Part shown: positions 18,305 to 26,521 of the stretch, in pieces
Position numbering within the stretch: position 1 is the first letter of the stretch
How the letters are laid out: each line of letters starts with the position of its first letter
Source of the DNA: Nonomuraea sp. NBC_00507
GTDB taxonomy: Bacteria > Actinomycetota > Actinomycetes > Streptosporangiales > Streptosporangiaceae
NCBI RefSeq assembly: GCF_036013525.1
Contig: NZ_CP107853.1
Span: 7,006,001-7,070,000, forward strand
DNA length: 64,000 nucleotides
Direction: 5' to 3'
Notes under the pieces: generated by a model
Seen by the model: only the letters and a program-made list of their open reading frames with translations
What the model was told of the DNA's origin: nothing
The model's database searches: none
Program-made: the position numbers and the translations under genes

Positions 18305-19324
18305 AGCGAAACTGAGCTGCTTCTTTCCGTGCAGAACATGGAGAAGCACTTCCCCGTGACGAAGGGCCTGCTCAAAAGGCAGGTCGGCGCGGTCAAAGCG
18401 GTCGACGGGATCAGCTTCGACGTGTTCAAGGGCGAGACGCTCGGCCTGGTGGGCGAGTCCGGCTGCGGCAAGTCCACGACGGGCCGGCTGGTCACCCGTC
18501 TGCTCGAGCCCACCGCCGGCAAGGTCGTCTTCGAGGGCCAGGACATCACGCACATGGGCCAGGGCAGGCTCCGCCCGCTCCGGCGCGACATGCAGATGAT
18601 CTTCCAGGACCCCTACTCGTCGCTCAACCCCCGCCACACGGTCGGCGCCATCGTCGGCGCCCCGTTCCGCATCCAGGGCGTCAAGACCGAGCACGGCATC
18701 AAGAAGGCCGTCCAGGACATCCTGGAGCTCGTCGGGCTCAACCCCGAGCACTACAACCGCTACCCGCACGAGTTTTCCGGCGGCCAGCGGCAGCGCATCG
18801 GCATCGCCCGCACGCTCGCGCTCAAGCCCAAGCTCATCATCGCCGACGAGCCGGTCTCGGCGCTCGACGTGTCCATCCAGGCGCAGGTCGTCAACCTGCT
18901 GGAGGACCTGCAGAACGAGCTCGACCTCACCTACGTCGTGATCGCCCACGACCTGTCGGTAGTGCGCCACATCAGCGACCGCGTCGCTGTCATGTACCTG
19001 GGCAAGATCGTCGAGATCGCCGAGCGCAAGCAGCTCTACAGCGCGCCGATGCACCCGTACACGAACGCGCTGCTGTCGGCCGTGCCCGTGCCCGACCCGA
19101 AGGCCCGCAAGGAACGCGAGCGCATCCGGCTCGCCGGAGACGTGCCCAGCCCGCTCAACCCGCCGCCCGCCTGCCGCTTCCACACCCGCTGCTGGAAGGC
19201 GCAGGAGGTCTGCCGGACGGTCGAGCCGCCGCTGGAGGAGCTGGCCAGCGGCCACCGCGTCGCCTGCCACTTCCCGGAGAACGCCCCGGAGATCGCCGCG
19301 AAGGAGAGCCCGGCCGCGAAGTGA
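18302..19324 (+). CDS. peptide ABC importer ATPase, DppF/OppF type
   Basis: A 340-residue ATPase. Walker A is GESGCGKST, the Q-loop [12 protein letters not shown], the signature [12 protein letters not shown], and Walker [13 protein letters not shown], followed by the C-terminal OppF domain with two Cys ([10 protein letters not shown]). It forms the heterodimer with the DppD-type subunit and powers uptake. The start ATG 18302 uses the AAGGAGG supplied by the repeat element. It is the last gene of the importer operon and converges on the response-regulator gene with a 13-nt gap, too short for a separate terminator on each strand. Confidence 0.93.
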   Translation: MSETELLLSVQNMEKHFPVTKGLLKRQVGAVKAVDGISFDVFKGETLGLVGESGCGKSTTGRLVTRLLEPTAGKVVFEGQDITHMGQGRLRPLRRDMQMIFQDPYSSLNPRHTVGAIVGAPFRIQGVKTEHGIKKAVQDILELVGLNPEHYNRYPHEFSGGQRQRIGIARTLALKPKLIIADEPVSALDVSIQAQVVNLLEDLQNELDLTYVVIAHDLSVVRHISDRVAVMYLGKIVEIAERKQLYSAPMHPYTNALLSAVPVPDPKARKERERIRLAGDVPSPLNPPPACRFHTRCWKAQEVCRTVEPPLEELASGHRVACHFPENAPEIAAKESPAAK

Positions 19325-19337
19325 ACCCGGCTGGGGC

Positions 19338-20021
19338 TCAGGACAACGCGCCCGGGGTGATCAGCCCCGTCTCGTAGGCCAGCACCACGGCCTGCACGCG
19401 GTCCCGCAGTCCCAGCTTGGTCAGCACGTTGCCGACGTGCGTCTTGACCGTCGTCTCGCTCACCACGAGCTTGGCGGCGATCTCCGCGTTGGACATGCCC
19501 TTGGCGATGAGCCGCAGCACCTCCAGCTCCCGCTCGGTCAGCCGGTCCAGCCGCGCCGGCGTGGCCTGCTCGTACGCCGACGGCAGCCTTGAGGCGAACC
19601 GGTCCAGCAACCGCCTGGTCACGCTCGGCGCCACGATCGCGTCCCCGGCCGCCACCACCCGGATCGCCTGCACCAGCTCATCGGGCGGCACATCCTTCAG
19701 CAGAAACCCGGACGCGCCCGAACGCAGCGCCTCCACGATGTATTCGTCCAGGTCGAACGTCGTCAGCACCAGCACCTTCGGCACGTGAGCCGACGGCGCC
19801 GCCTCCCTGACGATCCTGCGGGTCGCCTCGATGCCGTCGACCCCCGGCATCCGGATGTCCATGAGCACCACGTCGGGCAGCAGCGCCCGCGTCTGCTCCA
19901 TCGCGACCTTGCCGTCCCCGGCCTGGCCCACCACCGTGATGTCGGACTCGGCCTCCAGGATCAGGCGGAATCCCGTGCGCAGCAGCGGCTGATCGTCCAC
20001 CAGCAGCACTCTGATCGTCAT
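19338..20021 (-). CDS. NarL/FixJ (LuxR-type) response regulator
   Basis: A 227-residue response regulator. The receiver domain (1-125) shows the acidic pair VDDQ, the phosphorylated Asp in VVLMDIRMPG, the Thr in LVLTTFD and Lys in GFLLKDVPP. A LuxR-type HTH follows (LTERELEVLRLIAKGMSNAE, then VSETTVKTHVGNVLTKL). It is paired with the sensor kinase at 20018: the kinase stop overlaps this ATG by 4 nt (ATGA), so they are translated together. It probably regulates a nearby or distant transporter; the target is not visible, though the 16-bp palindrome at 21229-21244 is a candidate autoregulatory site. Confidence 0.93.
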   Translation of the reverse strand: MTIRVLLVDDQPLLRTGFRLILEAESDITVVGQAGDGKVAMEQTRALLPDVVLMDIRMPGVDGIEATRRIVREAAPSAHVPKVLVLTTFDLDEYIVEALRSGASGFLLKDVPPDELVQAIRVVAAGDAIVAPSVTRRLLDRFASRLPSAYEQATPARLDRLTERELEVLRLIAKGMSNAEIAAKLVVSETTVKTHVGNVLTKLGLRDRVQAVVLAYETGLITPGALS

Positions 20022-21193
20022 TGTCCGTCCTTCAACGGGAACCTCGCCCGCACCTCGAAACCGCCCCCCGGCAACGGACCGATGTTCAGGATTCCACCAT
20101 AGAGTGCCACCCGTTCGCGAATGCCGACCAAGCCATGCCCTGACCGCATGGGCAGATCCGGCCCGCCGTTTCCGTCGTCCTCCACCCGTACGTCCAGCTC
20201 GCGCGGTTTGTGCTGGACGGTCACCACCGCCTTCGCCCCGGCCCCGGCGTGCCGCAGGCTGTTGGTCAGCCCCTCCTGGACCAGCCGGTACGCGGCCAGG
20301 TCCACCCCTGCGGGCAGCGGCCGCGGCTCGCCCTCCACCTGGAGCCGGGCCGGCAGCCCCGCTTCCCGCATCTGCTCCACCAGCGCCGGCAGATCGTGCA
20401 CGCCCGGCTGCGGACCCAGCTCGGCGCGGGCGTCGGTCCGCAGCACGCCCACGATGTTGCGCATCTCCGCCATCGCCATCCGGCCCGTCTGCTCGATCGC
20501 CGACAGCGCCTCGCCCGCCAGCTCCTGATCGGAGGCCAGCACCCGGCGGGCCGCCGCCGCCTGCACGATCATCACACTGACGTGGTGGGCGACCACGTCG
20601 TGCAGCTCGCGGGCGATCCTGGAGCGCTCCTCGGCGCGCGCGGCCCGCGTGTCGGCCTCATGCGCCCGCTCCAGCCTGGCCGACCGGTCCTTCAGCTCCT
20701 CCAGGTACGCCCGGCGCAACCGCAGGCTGCGGCCCGCGCCCCACACCGCGCCCAGCACCACCAGGACCATCACGTGGTCGGTCCAGCTCGTCGCGCTGAC
20801 CGGGCCCGCCGCCGCCCCGAAGGCGTAGGCCGCCAGCGTTGCCCCCAGCCCGCCCAGCGCCATCGCCAGACCCCGATGCGAGGCCACCGAGTACAGCAGC
20901 ACCAGCCCGGGCAGGCCCGGCACGCCGTTGCCGTATCCGGACGCCGTCACCACGGCCTCCGGCGCCAGGCCCGCGCACAGCGCCGCCAGCGGCCACCGCC
21001 GGCGGGCCGCCACCGGCACGCACGCGAGCACCACCAGCGCCGTCCCGAGCGCGTCCGGCGGGCGCAGGCCCCCCACCGGCAGGCCGTCGGCCGCGAGCCG
21101 GTCGGGGTCGTAGAGCAGGAACAACACGACCGACGCGACGGCCACCACCCCGGCGAGGACCGTGTCGTGGAGCCTGGTTCGGTCGATACGCAC
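20018..21193 (-). CDS. DesK/NarX-type sensor histidine kinase
   Basis: A membrane sensor kinase of about 391 residues. The N-terminal 145 residues hold several hydrophobic segments (VLAGVVAVASVVLFLLY, then ALVVLACVPVAARRRW), with no large extracellular domain, so it probably senses a membrane state or a small hydrophobic ligand. The HisKA_3 domain has the phosphorylated His in SRIARELHDVVAHHVSVM, and the ATP-binding domain shows LVQEGLTNSLRHA and the G-box GHGLVGIRERV. The start GTG 21193 is chosen because the upstream TTG at 21226 sits directly on a GGGAGGAGG with no spacing. Coupled to the response regulator. Confidence 0.9.
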   Translation of the reverse strand: MRIDRTRLHDTVLAGVVAVASVVLFLLYDPDRLAADGLPVGGLRPPDALGTALVVLACVPVAARRRWPLAALCAGLAPEAVVTASGYGNGVPGLPGLVLLYSVASHRGLAMALGGLGATLAAYAFGAAAGPVSATSWTDHVMVLVVLGAVWGAGRSLRLRRAYLEELKDRSARLERAHEADTRAARAEERSRIARELHDVVAHHVSVMIVQAAAARRVLASDQELAGEALSAIEQTGRMAMAEMRNIVGVLRTDARAELGPQPGVHDLPALVEQMREAGLPARLQVEGEPRPLPAGVDLAAYRLVQEGLTNSLRHAGAGAKAVVTVQHKPRELDVRVEDDGNGGPDLPMRSGHGLVGIRERVALYGGILNIGPLPGGGFEVRARFPLKDGQ

Positions 21194-21228
21194 CGCTTCA
21201 CTGTAAGACCAGGTGAGAGCCCACAACC

Positions 21229-21244
21229 TCCTCCCTTGGGAGGA
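21229..21244. promoter_or_regulatory. palindrome upstream of the two-component operon
   Basis: TCCTCCC-TT-GGGAGGA has perfect 7-bp arms and lies 36 nt before the kinase start at 21193. It is a candidate operator, possibly of the co-encoded NarL-type regulator. One arm also reads as a Shine-Dalgarno on the kinase strand, so a chance origin is possible. Confidence 0.4.
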
Positions 21245-21289
21245 TTACCCGCCCACACCCGCTCGCCGCCGCCGATCAGCGCCGCCACG

Positions 21290-21823
21290 CTGACTCACCA
21301 GCCACCCCGCCGTGTCTGGCACTGCGCCCGGCCGTGTCCGGCACGCCACCCGGCTGCACCAGGCACCCGCACGTCATGGCATCCGCTCCCTGGCCGGAGA
21401 GCATCCCCCACGCGCCGGAAGCCGGCGCGGGGGCCATGCGGGTGCGCGACTTGGGGGTGTCCGATCCCGTGCACGCGCCCGACGCCGCGGGAGACACCGC
21501 GTCAACGTCCGGCCCGGCTGCGCCGTGGAGGCAGCAACCTGGGAAGCTCGGCTTCGCCGGCTGCACCGTGCACGCCTGCGGCCAACCTGGGATGCTGGGC
21601 TGCGCCACCGGCACCGTGCATGCCTGCAGCCACCTGGAATGGCCATTGGGCCGGCTGCACCTGGACGCCAGCGGCCACCTGGGATGCCAGGTTGCGCCGT
21701 CGGCACCGTGTACGCCTGCCGCCACCTGGGACGCTGAGCTGCGCTACCCGCGCCGTGCACGCCTGCGGCCACAGGCGATGTGCCGCCGGTCCGGCCGCGC
21801 ACGGCCGGACCGCTGGGCGGCCG
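21290..21823. repeat. gene-free region with a decayed ~48-bp minisatellite
   Basis: No gene is supported between the kinase and the nuclease genes. From about 21555 to 21780 the text repeats a unit of about 48 bp containing CACCGTGCACGCCTGCGGCC and CCACCTGGGATGC. The CACCGTG core falls at 21564, 21612, 21704 and (as CGCCGTG) 21751, with a degenerate copy near 21656. A multiple-of-three period keeps frames open on both strands, which explains long but meaningless reading frames here. 21290-21370 also repeats a shorter GGCCGTGTCCGGCAC-like word. Confidence 0.7.
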
Positions 21824-22684
21824 TTACAGCTCGTCGGTGGCCGAGCGGCGGTTGCTGCGGACCGTGTCGCCGGGCCGGCGGTCGGGGACCGGGGGAGGGG
21901 TGCCGCCGAACTCCGGGCACAGCGCCTGATGGTCGCACCAGTCGCACAGCCGGCTGCGCCGGGCCCGCCACTCGCCGGTCTCCATCGACCGCTCGATCGC
22001 CGCCCACAACGCCATCACCTTGCGCTCGGTGGCCAGCAGGTCGGCCTCGTCCGGCGCGTACCTCAGCACCTCGCCGGCTCCGCCCAGGTAGACCAGCTGC
22101 AGCAGCCGCGGCACCTGCCCCCGCAGCCGCCACAGCACCAGGGCGTAGAACTTCATCTGGAACAGTGCCTTGGCCTCGAAGTCCGGCCCCGGCGCGCTGC
22201 CCGTCTTGTAGTCGACCACCCGGACCTCGCCGGTCGGCGCCACGTCGAGCCGGTCGACGTAGCCGCGCAGCATCAGCCCGCCGTCCAGGACCGCCTCGAC
22301 GTAGAGCTCGCGCTCGGCCGGCTCGAGCCGCGTCGGGTCCTCCAGCGTGAAGTAGCGCTCCAGCATGCCCCGCGCCTGCGTCAGCCACTCGGCCTGCTCG
22401 GCGTCGTCGGCGAACATCTCCGCGAACTGCGGGTCCCCCGCCAGCAGCTGCGCCCACTGCGGCTCCAGGAGCTCCACCGCCGCCTGCACCGAACGGCGCG
22501 GCGCCGGCAGGTCGTAGAGCCGCTCCAGGACCGCGTGGACCACCGTGCCGCGCACCGCCGCCTGCGAGGGTCTCTCCGGCAGCTGGTCGATCACCCGGAA
22601 GCGGTAGAGCAGGGGGCAGGTCATGAAATCGCCCGCCCGGGACGGGGAGAGAGCTCCGATGATCACCGGCTCGGTCAACGTCAT
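21824..22684 (-). CDS. RecB-like PD-(D/E)XK nuclease with Fe-S cluster (Rv2119 type)
   Basis: A 286-residue protein of the RecB/Cas4-like exonuclease family. The catalytic core shows GYVDRLDV and VRVVDYKTG (Asp and Lys of PD-(D/E)XK). Four cysteines fit the AddB/Cas4-type 4Fe-4S site: Cys23 (DFMTCPLLYRFR) plus three in LCDWCDHQALC near the C-terminus. Such proteins are predicted single-strand DNA nucleases; the actinobacterial homologue lies next to trmI and the proteasome genes, as here. The ATG at 22684 is preferred because a TANNNT element ends 7 nt upstream; ATG 22693 would add three residues. It is divergent from the site-2-type protease. Confidence 0.88.
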   Translation of the reverse strand: MTLTEPVIIGALSPSRAGDFMTCPLLYRFRVIDQLPERPSQAAVRGTVVHAVLERLYDLPAPRRSVQAAVELLEPQWAQLLAGDPQFAEMFADDAEQAEWLTQARGMLERYFTLEDPTRLEPAERELYVEAVLDGGLMLRGYVDRLDVAPTGEVRVVDYKTGSAPGPDFEAKALFQMKFYALVLWRLRGQVPRLLQLVYLGGAGEVLRYAPDEADLLATERKVMALWAAIERSMETGEWRARRSRLCDWCDHQALCPEFGGTPPPVPDRRPGDTVRSNRRSATDEL

Positions 22685-22691
22685 GCACCGC

Positions 22692-22697
22692 ACTCTA
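22692..22697 (-). promoter_or_regulatory. -10 element of a leaderless promoter for the RecB-like gene
   Basis: On the reverse strand TAGAGT is followed by exactly 7 nt and then the ATG at 22684. No Shine-Dalgarno is present, in keeping with a leaderless transcript and deciding between the two possible starts. Confidence 0.55.
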
Positions 22698-22840
22698 GGT
22701 CAAGACCCCGACAGAATAGGTCCCCGCGAAACGAGGTTCACGTGCCGCGGCGCGTAGCATCAAGGGCAGCGACACCATGTATCGGCGGGAGGACCGCGCC
22801 CCTGACGGGCCCCCGGCGACAAGGACGTACAAGGAGTGCG

Positions 22841-23977
22841 GTGAGCGAGCAAAGCCCGCGGCAGGAGTTCTCCGGCCTTCGGATGGGCAAACCGTTCGGG
22901 ATTCCCGTCTACGTCTCATGGACGTGGTTCCTCGTGGCGGCCTTCATCACGGTGATGTTCGGGCCGCAGATGCAGCAGATGCTGCCCGAGCTCGACAGCG
23001 CCGCGGCATACGCGGTGGCGTTCGTGTTCGCGGTGCTGCTGTACGTCTCGGTGCTGCTGCACGAGCTCGCGCACAGCGTCCTGGCCAAGTGGTACGGCCT
23101 GCCGGTGCGCAGGATCACCCTCTATCTCCTCGGCGGCGTGTCGGAGATCGAGAAGGAGCCGCCGACGCCGGGCAAGGAGTTCGCGATCGCCGCGGCCGGC
23201 CCGGCGCTCTCCCTCGGGTTGGCCGGGGTGGGCGTGGCCGCCGACATCTTCATGATCAACAGCGGCGGCATCGTCGAGGCGCTGACCTGGCAGCTGTGGG
23301 TCGCCAACCTCATCGTCGGCGTGTTCAACCTGCTGCCCGGCCTGCCCCTCGATGGCGGCAGGATGCTGCGCGCCGGCGTGTGGAAGCTGACCAGGAACCC
23401 CGGCTCCGGCACCATCGTCGCCGCCTGGGGCGGGCGGGTGCTGGCCGTGGTGCTGGTGGGGTTCGCGCTGGCGACCACCCTGACGGGCGACCGGGAGGCC
23501 GACTTCACCAACCTCGTGTGGCCGCTGGTGCTGGCCTCGTTCATCTGGATGGGAGCGACGCAGTCGCTGCGCGTGGCCAAGATCAGGGCCAGGATCCCGC
23601 AGGTCAACGCCCGCGCACTGGCCCGCAGAGCGATCCCGGTGACGGCGGAGACGCCGCTGTCCGAGGCCCTGCGGCAGGCCGCCGAGCAGCGGGCGGGCGC
23701 CCTCGTCGTGGTCGACCACGACGGCACGCCCCTGGCGATCGTGAACGAGGCCGCCGTGCAGGCCACCCCTGAGCACCGCCGCCCCTGGGTGAACGTCGCC
23801 TCCCTCGCCAAGTCCCTCGACCCCACCATGGTGCTCGACGCCGGCCTGACCGGGGAGCCGCTCATCGACGCCATGCGGGAGGCCCCCGGCAGCGAGTATC
23901 TGCTCGTCGAGCCCGGCGGCGCAGTCTACGGCGTGCTGGCCACAGCCGATGTGAACCGGGTTTTCACCGGCGTCTGA
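22841..23977 (+). CDS. site-2-type membrane metalloprotease with C-terminal CBS region (M50B)
   Basis: A 378-residue multi-pass zinc protease of the Rip/SpoIVFB type. The zinc-binding HELAHS motif lies in the second membrane segment (VSVLLHELAHSVLAKWYG) and the third ligand in LLPGLPLDGGRML. Several further hydrophobic segments follow. The last 130 residues look like a CBS-type module (VTAETPLSEALRQAAEQRAG, then LVVVDHDGTPLAIVNE), which can bind adenine nucleotides and regulate the protease. The start GTG 22841 has AAGGAG at 22831. It may cleave membrane-bound regulators such as anti-sigma factors; the substrate is unknown. Confidence 0.9.
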   Translation: MSEQSPRQEFSGLRMGKPFGIPVYVSWTWFLVAAFITVMFGPQMQQMLPELDSAAAYAVAFVFAVLLYVSVLLHELAHSVLAKWYGLPVRRITLYLLGGVSEIEKEPPTPGKEFAIAAAGPALSLGLAGVGVAADIFMINSGGIVEALTWQLWVANLIVGVFNLLPGLPLDGGRMLRAGVWKLTRNPGSGTIVAAWGGRVLAVVLVGFALATTLTGDREADFTNLVWPLVLASFIWMGATQSLRVAKIRARIPQVNARALARRAIPVTAETPLSEALRQAAEQRAGALVVVDHDGTPLAIVNEAAVQATPEHRRPWVNVASLAKSLDPTMVLDAGLTGEPLIDAMREAPGSEYLLVEPGGAVYGVLATADVNRVFTGV

Positions 23978-24331
23978 TTTGTCCCACTCGTTTAAGCGGC
24001 GGCCCCCGGATAGGGTCGTGTCCAGCAGTTTCGGGCGGGCCGCTTCTGACTCCGGCGATTTCTGCGATGCGATGACTGGCCGATAGTGTTCGGTTTGGCC
24101 AAACTTGCACAGTTAAGGGGTTTGTTGCGGTCCACCGGTTCACCGAATCGAGACGACGGGGGCAGCGACACGCCCTCGCCGTCTGGGTATGCGTATGGCT
24201 GGTGGGGCCACCGCAAGCCAGCACAGCAGTGCGGGTGCCGTGACATCGCCGGCTTCCGGGGAGGAGAGTTGAGTGACCGAGCGAAGCGAGGGCACCAATG
24301 AGCGCAGCACGGTCGTCATGAAGGAGGACGC
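23978..24331. other. 354-nt intergenic region upstream of the FHA gene
   Basis: Holds repeat copy C (24269-24334) at its end and a possible -10 element TAGTGT near 24081. A 71-codon frame from GTG 24086 to 24301 is open but has no clear ribosome binding site or recognisable similarity, so I do not call it a gene. Confidence 0.5.
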
Positions 24332-24334
24332 ATG
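24269..24334 (+). repeat. intergenic repeat element, copy C
   Basis: TTGAGTGACCGAGCGAAGCG, then CAATGAGCGCAGCAC, then TCATGAAGGAGGACGCATGA reproduces the blocks of copies A (18232-18304) and B (52947-53019), again ending in the ribosome binding site and ATG of the downstream gene, here the FHA protein. Diverged in the centre. Confidence 0.7.
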
Positions 24335-25846
24335 ACCGACCAAGGTTTCGGAACGGTGCGTCCGCTTCCTGGAAATGGACTGGTCGCCTACGTGGGCGGG
24401 CTGCTGCTGGTGTGCGACCCGGATGAGGCCACCGCCGACGGCCTGCTCGAGGCGCTGCGCGAGACGGCCGCCTCGGGCGGGGACGGCAGGGCGCTGGCCC
24501 GCCGCGCCGCGCAGGTCCTGGCGGCCAACATGGCCGGCGACCCGGCCACGTGCGCCGTCGCGGGCGTCGTGAGCGGCGGCGTGGCCGTGCTGGTCAGCGG
24601 CGCGGCGTCGGCCACCATCGGCACCTCGTCGGGCGAGACGCGGCTGGCCGGCAGCGACTCCCTGACCTGGGCCGACCGGCTCGTCACCGGCACCGTCGAA
24701 CACGTCGAGCTGAGCATGCCCGGCGCCGGCAGCCCTCACCCCGCCGTGCGTTTCGAGGGCGGCGTGGTTCACGGCGGCGGCCTCATCGGCGACCTCACCG
24801 ACCAGCCGTTCGCGCCCGCCCCGTCCAGGCCGCTGACCAGCGAGATGCCCGCCACGGCCTTCCACCTCGAGGCCGACCTGATCCAGCCGCCCGCACAGCA
24901 GCAGGTCGAGCGGCCTCCCTACCCGCTGGCCGACCAGCCGCCGGTCCTGCAAGGGCCGCCCTCGGGCCCGCAGCCCGCGCCGCCGGCCGCGGAGCAGCCG
25001 CCGCCTTACCAGCCGCCGCAGGACCAGCCCCAGCCGCCGTACATCCCGCACCAGGAGCAGTCTCCCTTCCAGGGGCCGCAAGAGCAGCCGCCCTACCACC
25101 AACCACAAGAGCAGCCCCCCTACCAGCAGGAGCAGCCGCCGCCTTACCAGCCGCAGGACCAGCCGCCGCCCCTGCCGGAGCCGCAGCAGCAGTTCCCGTC
25201 CTACGACGAGCCGCCGCCCTCCGGCAACGGCGCCGGCGAGCCGCAGGTCCCGCAGCACATGGGCCCGCCGGAGCACTTCGACCAGCACGCGCCGCCCCTG
25301 CTCGGCCCGCCCGACCACTTCGACCATCCGGGGCCGCCGCCTCAGGAGCAGCAGCAGTCCGAGCACGGCGACCGCCCGCTCGTCTACGGCGTCGACTGCA
25401 AGAACGACCACTTCAACGACCCCCGCGTGCCCTACTGCGCCGTCTGCGGCATCGCCTTGGTCCAGCGCACGCTCGTCCCCTACAAGGGTCCGCGCCCCTC
25501 GCTGGGCGTCCTCATCCTGGACGACGGGACCGCGCTGCCGCTGGAGAGCGACTACCTGCTCGGGCGCGACCCCGAGCGGGCGCCCGAGGTGGCCGGAGGC
25601 ACCGCCAGGCCCGCCAAGGTGACCAGCCCGGACGGGTCGGTGTCGCGGCGGCACCTGCGAGTGGCGCTGGACGGCTGGGACGTCAACCTGGTGGACCTCG
25701 GCTCCGTCAACGGCACCCAGATCCAGCCGCCCGGCGACCCCAACTTCTACGACATCCCGCCGAACGAGCCCGTCACCATCGCACCGGGGACCACGGTCCG
25801 CGTGGGCGTCTCCCGCACGCTCCGCTTCGAGGCGCACCGAGGGTAG
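24332..25846 (+). CDS. FHA-domain protein with long Pro/Gln-rich linker and zinc-ribbon-like motif
   Basis: A 504-residue protein. Residues 1-185 form an N-terminal domain I cannot assign (opens MTDQGFGTVRPLPGNGLVAY). Residues 186-345 are a low-complexity Pro/Gln/Glu/Tyr linker with repeated PPYQPPQ-like units. A Cys motif follows (DCKNDHFNDPRVPYCAVCG), probably a zinc ribbon. The C-terminal FHA domain (about 385-504) keeps the phosphothreonine-binding residues in YLLGRDPE, SRRHLRV and SVNGTQ. It should read out Ser/Thr kinase signalling. The start ATG 24332 uses AAGGAGG from repeat copy C. A strong hairpin terminator follows at 25866. No kinase or phosphatase gene is adjacent in this window. 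Confidence 0.88.
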   Translation: MTDQGFGTVRPLPGNGLVAYVGGLLLVCDPDEATADGLLEALRETAASGGDGRALARRAAQVLAANMAGDPATCAVAGVVSGGVAVLVSGAASATIGTSSGETRLAGSDSLTWADRLVTGTVEHVELSMPGAGSPHPAVRFEGGVVHGGGLIGDLTDQPFAPAPSRPLTSEMPATAFHLEADLIQPPAQQQVERPPYPLADQPPVLQGPPSGPQPAPPAAEQPPPYQPPQDQPQPPYIPHQEQSPFQGPQEQPPYHQPQEQPPYQQEQPPPYQPQDQPPPLPEPQQQFPSYDEPPPSGNGAGEPQVPQHMGPPEHFDQHAPPLLGPPDHFDHPGPPPQEQQQSEHGDRPLVYGVDCKNDHFNDPRVPYCAVCGIALVQRTLVPYKGPRPSLGVLILDDGTALPLESDYLLGRDPERAPEVAGGTARPAKVTSPDGSVSRRHLRVALDGWDVNLVDLGSVNGTQIQPPGDPNFYDIPPNEPVTIAPGTTVRVGVSRTLRFEAHRG

Positions 25847-25865
25847 GACGGCCCGTCATACCGAC

Positions 25866-25898
25866 CGCGTCCCCGGGCCCTGTGGGTCCGGGGACGCG
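25866..25898 (+). terminator. GC-rich hairpin terminator of the FHA gene
   Basis: CGCGTCCCCGG at 25866-25876 pairs with CCGGGGACGCG at 25888-25898. Inner bases GCCC/GGGT extend the stem to 15 bp around a 3-nt loop. No T-run follows, as is common in high-GC actinobacteria. It lies 20 nt past the stop. Confidence 0.7.
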
Positions 25899-26521
25899 TG
25901 CGTTCGAGGGCACGGCGTGGAGGCCTGGTCGCGATGACGCGGCCTCGCGCCGGTCGCGCGTCCCTGGCCAGGCCCAGGTGCGGCATTCGCGGCCTGCCGT
26001 CGCGACGCCGGCCCTCGTCGCGACGCCGGCCCGCCGGAGCCGTCGGAGGGGACGGGCGCTGGGGCGGTCGCCGCTCTCGTGAGGAGGCACGCTCGCAGGG
26101 GTGCAGCAGGCAGTCAGGGGGCCGAGCCGGCGGAGCTGAAGGGACGCTGACACCGGAGCAGGGCCGTGTTGATGCAGGCGGTGGGGCTGGGCTGCTGGAG
26201 GCAGTCTGCGGGTGCAGGAGGCGGCCAATGGTGTGGAGCCGACGGGTGCAGGGGTGCAGGCGGTCGCCGGTGGCGTGCTGGAGGCGGGCACTCGGTGGGA
26301 TGCGGGCCTGTCGGCTTGGACGGGGTCGGGCGGGGTCGGGACGCGCACCTGGTCGGGACGCGCATGGGGCCAGGGCGCGGACAGGGTCAGGGCGCGGACG
26401 GGGTCAGGCGCGGCCGGGGTCGGGACGCGGACAGGGTCGGGACGCGGACGGGGCCAGGGCGCGGACAGGGTCAGGGCGCGGACAGGGTCAGGGCGCGGAC
26501 GGGGTTGGGACGCGGACGGGG
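25899..26521. repeat. gene-free region ending in an 18-bp minisatellite
   Basis: No gene is supported here. From about 26317 to 26544 an 18-bp unit close to GGGTCAGGGCGCGGACAG or GGGTCGGGACGCGGACGG is repeated about a dozen times with small changes, and runs into the last codons of the reductase gene on the reverse strand (its stop is at 26522). The period of six codons keeps several frames open through the array, so long reading frames crossing it are not genes. Confidence 0.75.

Noticed and set aside
20210..22840. A long forward frame running from the kinase region to the site-2-type protease
   Set aside because: Only the part from GTG 22841 has protease motifs and a ribosome binding site. 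The upstream part is antisense to the kinase and nuclease genes and crosses a minisatellite.
24086..24301. A 71-codon frame before the FHA gene
   Set aside because: No ribosome binding site, runs through repeat copy C, and no recognisable sequence. Kept only as a remark.
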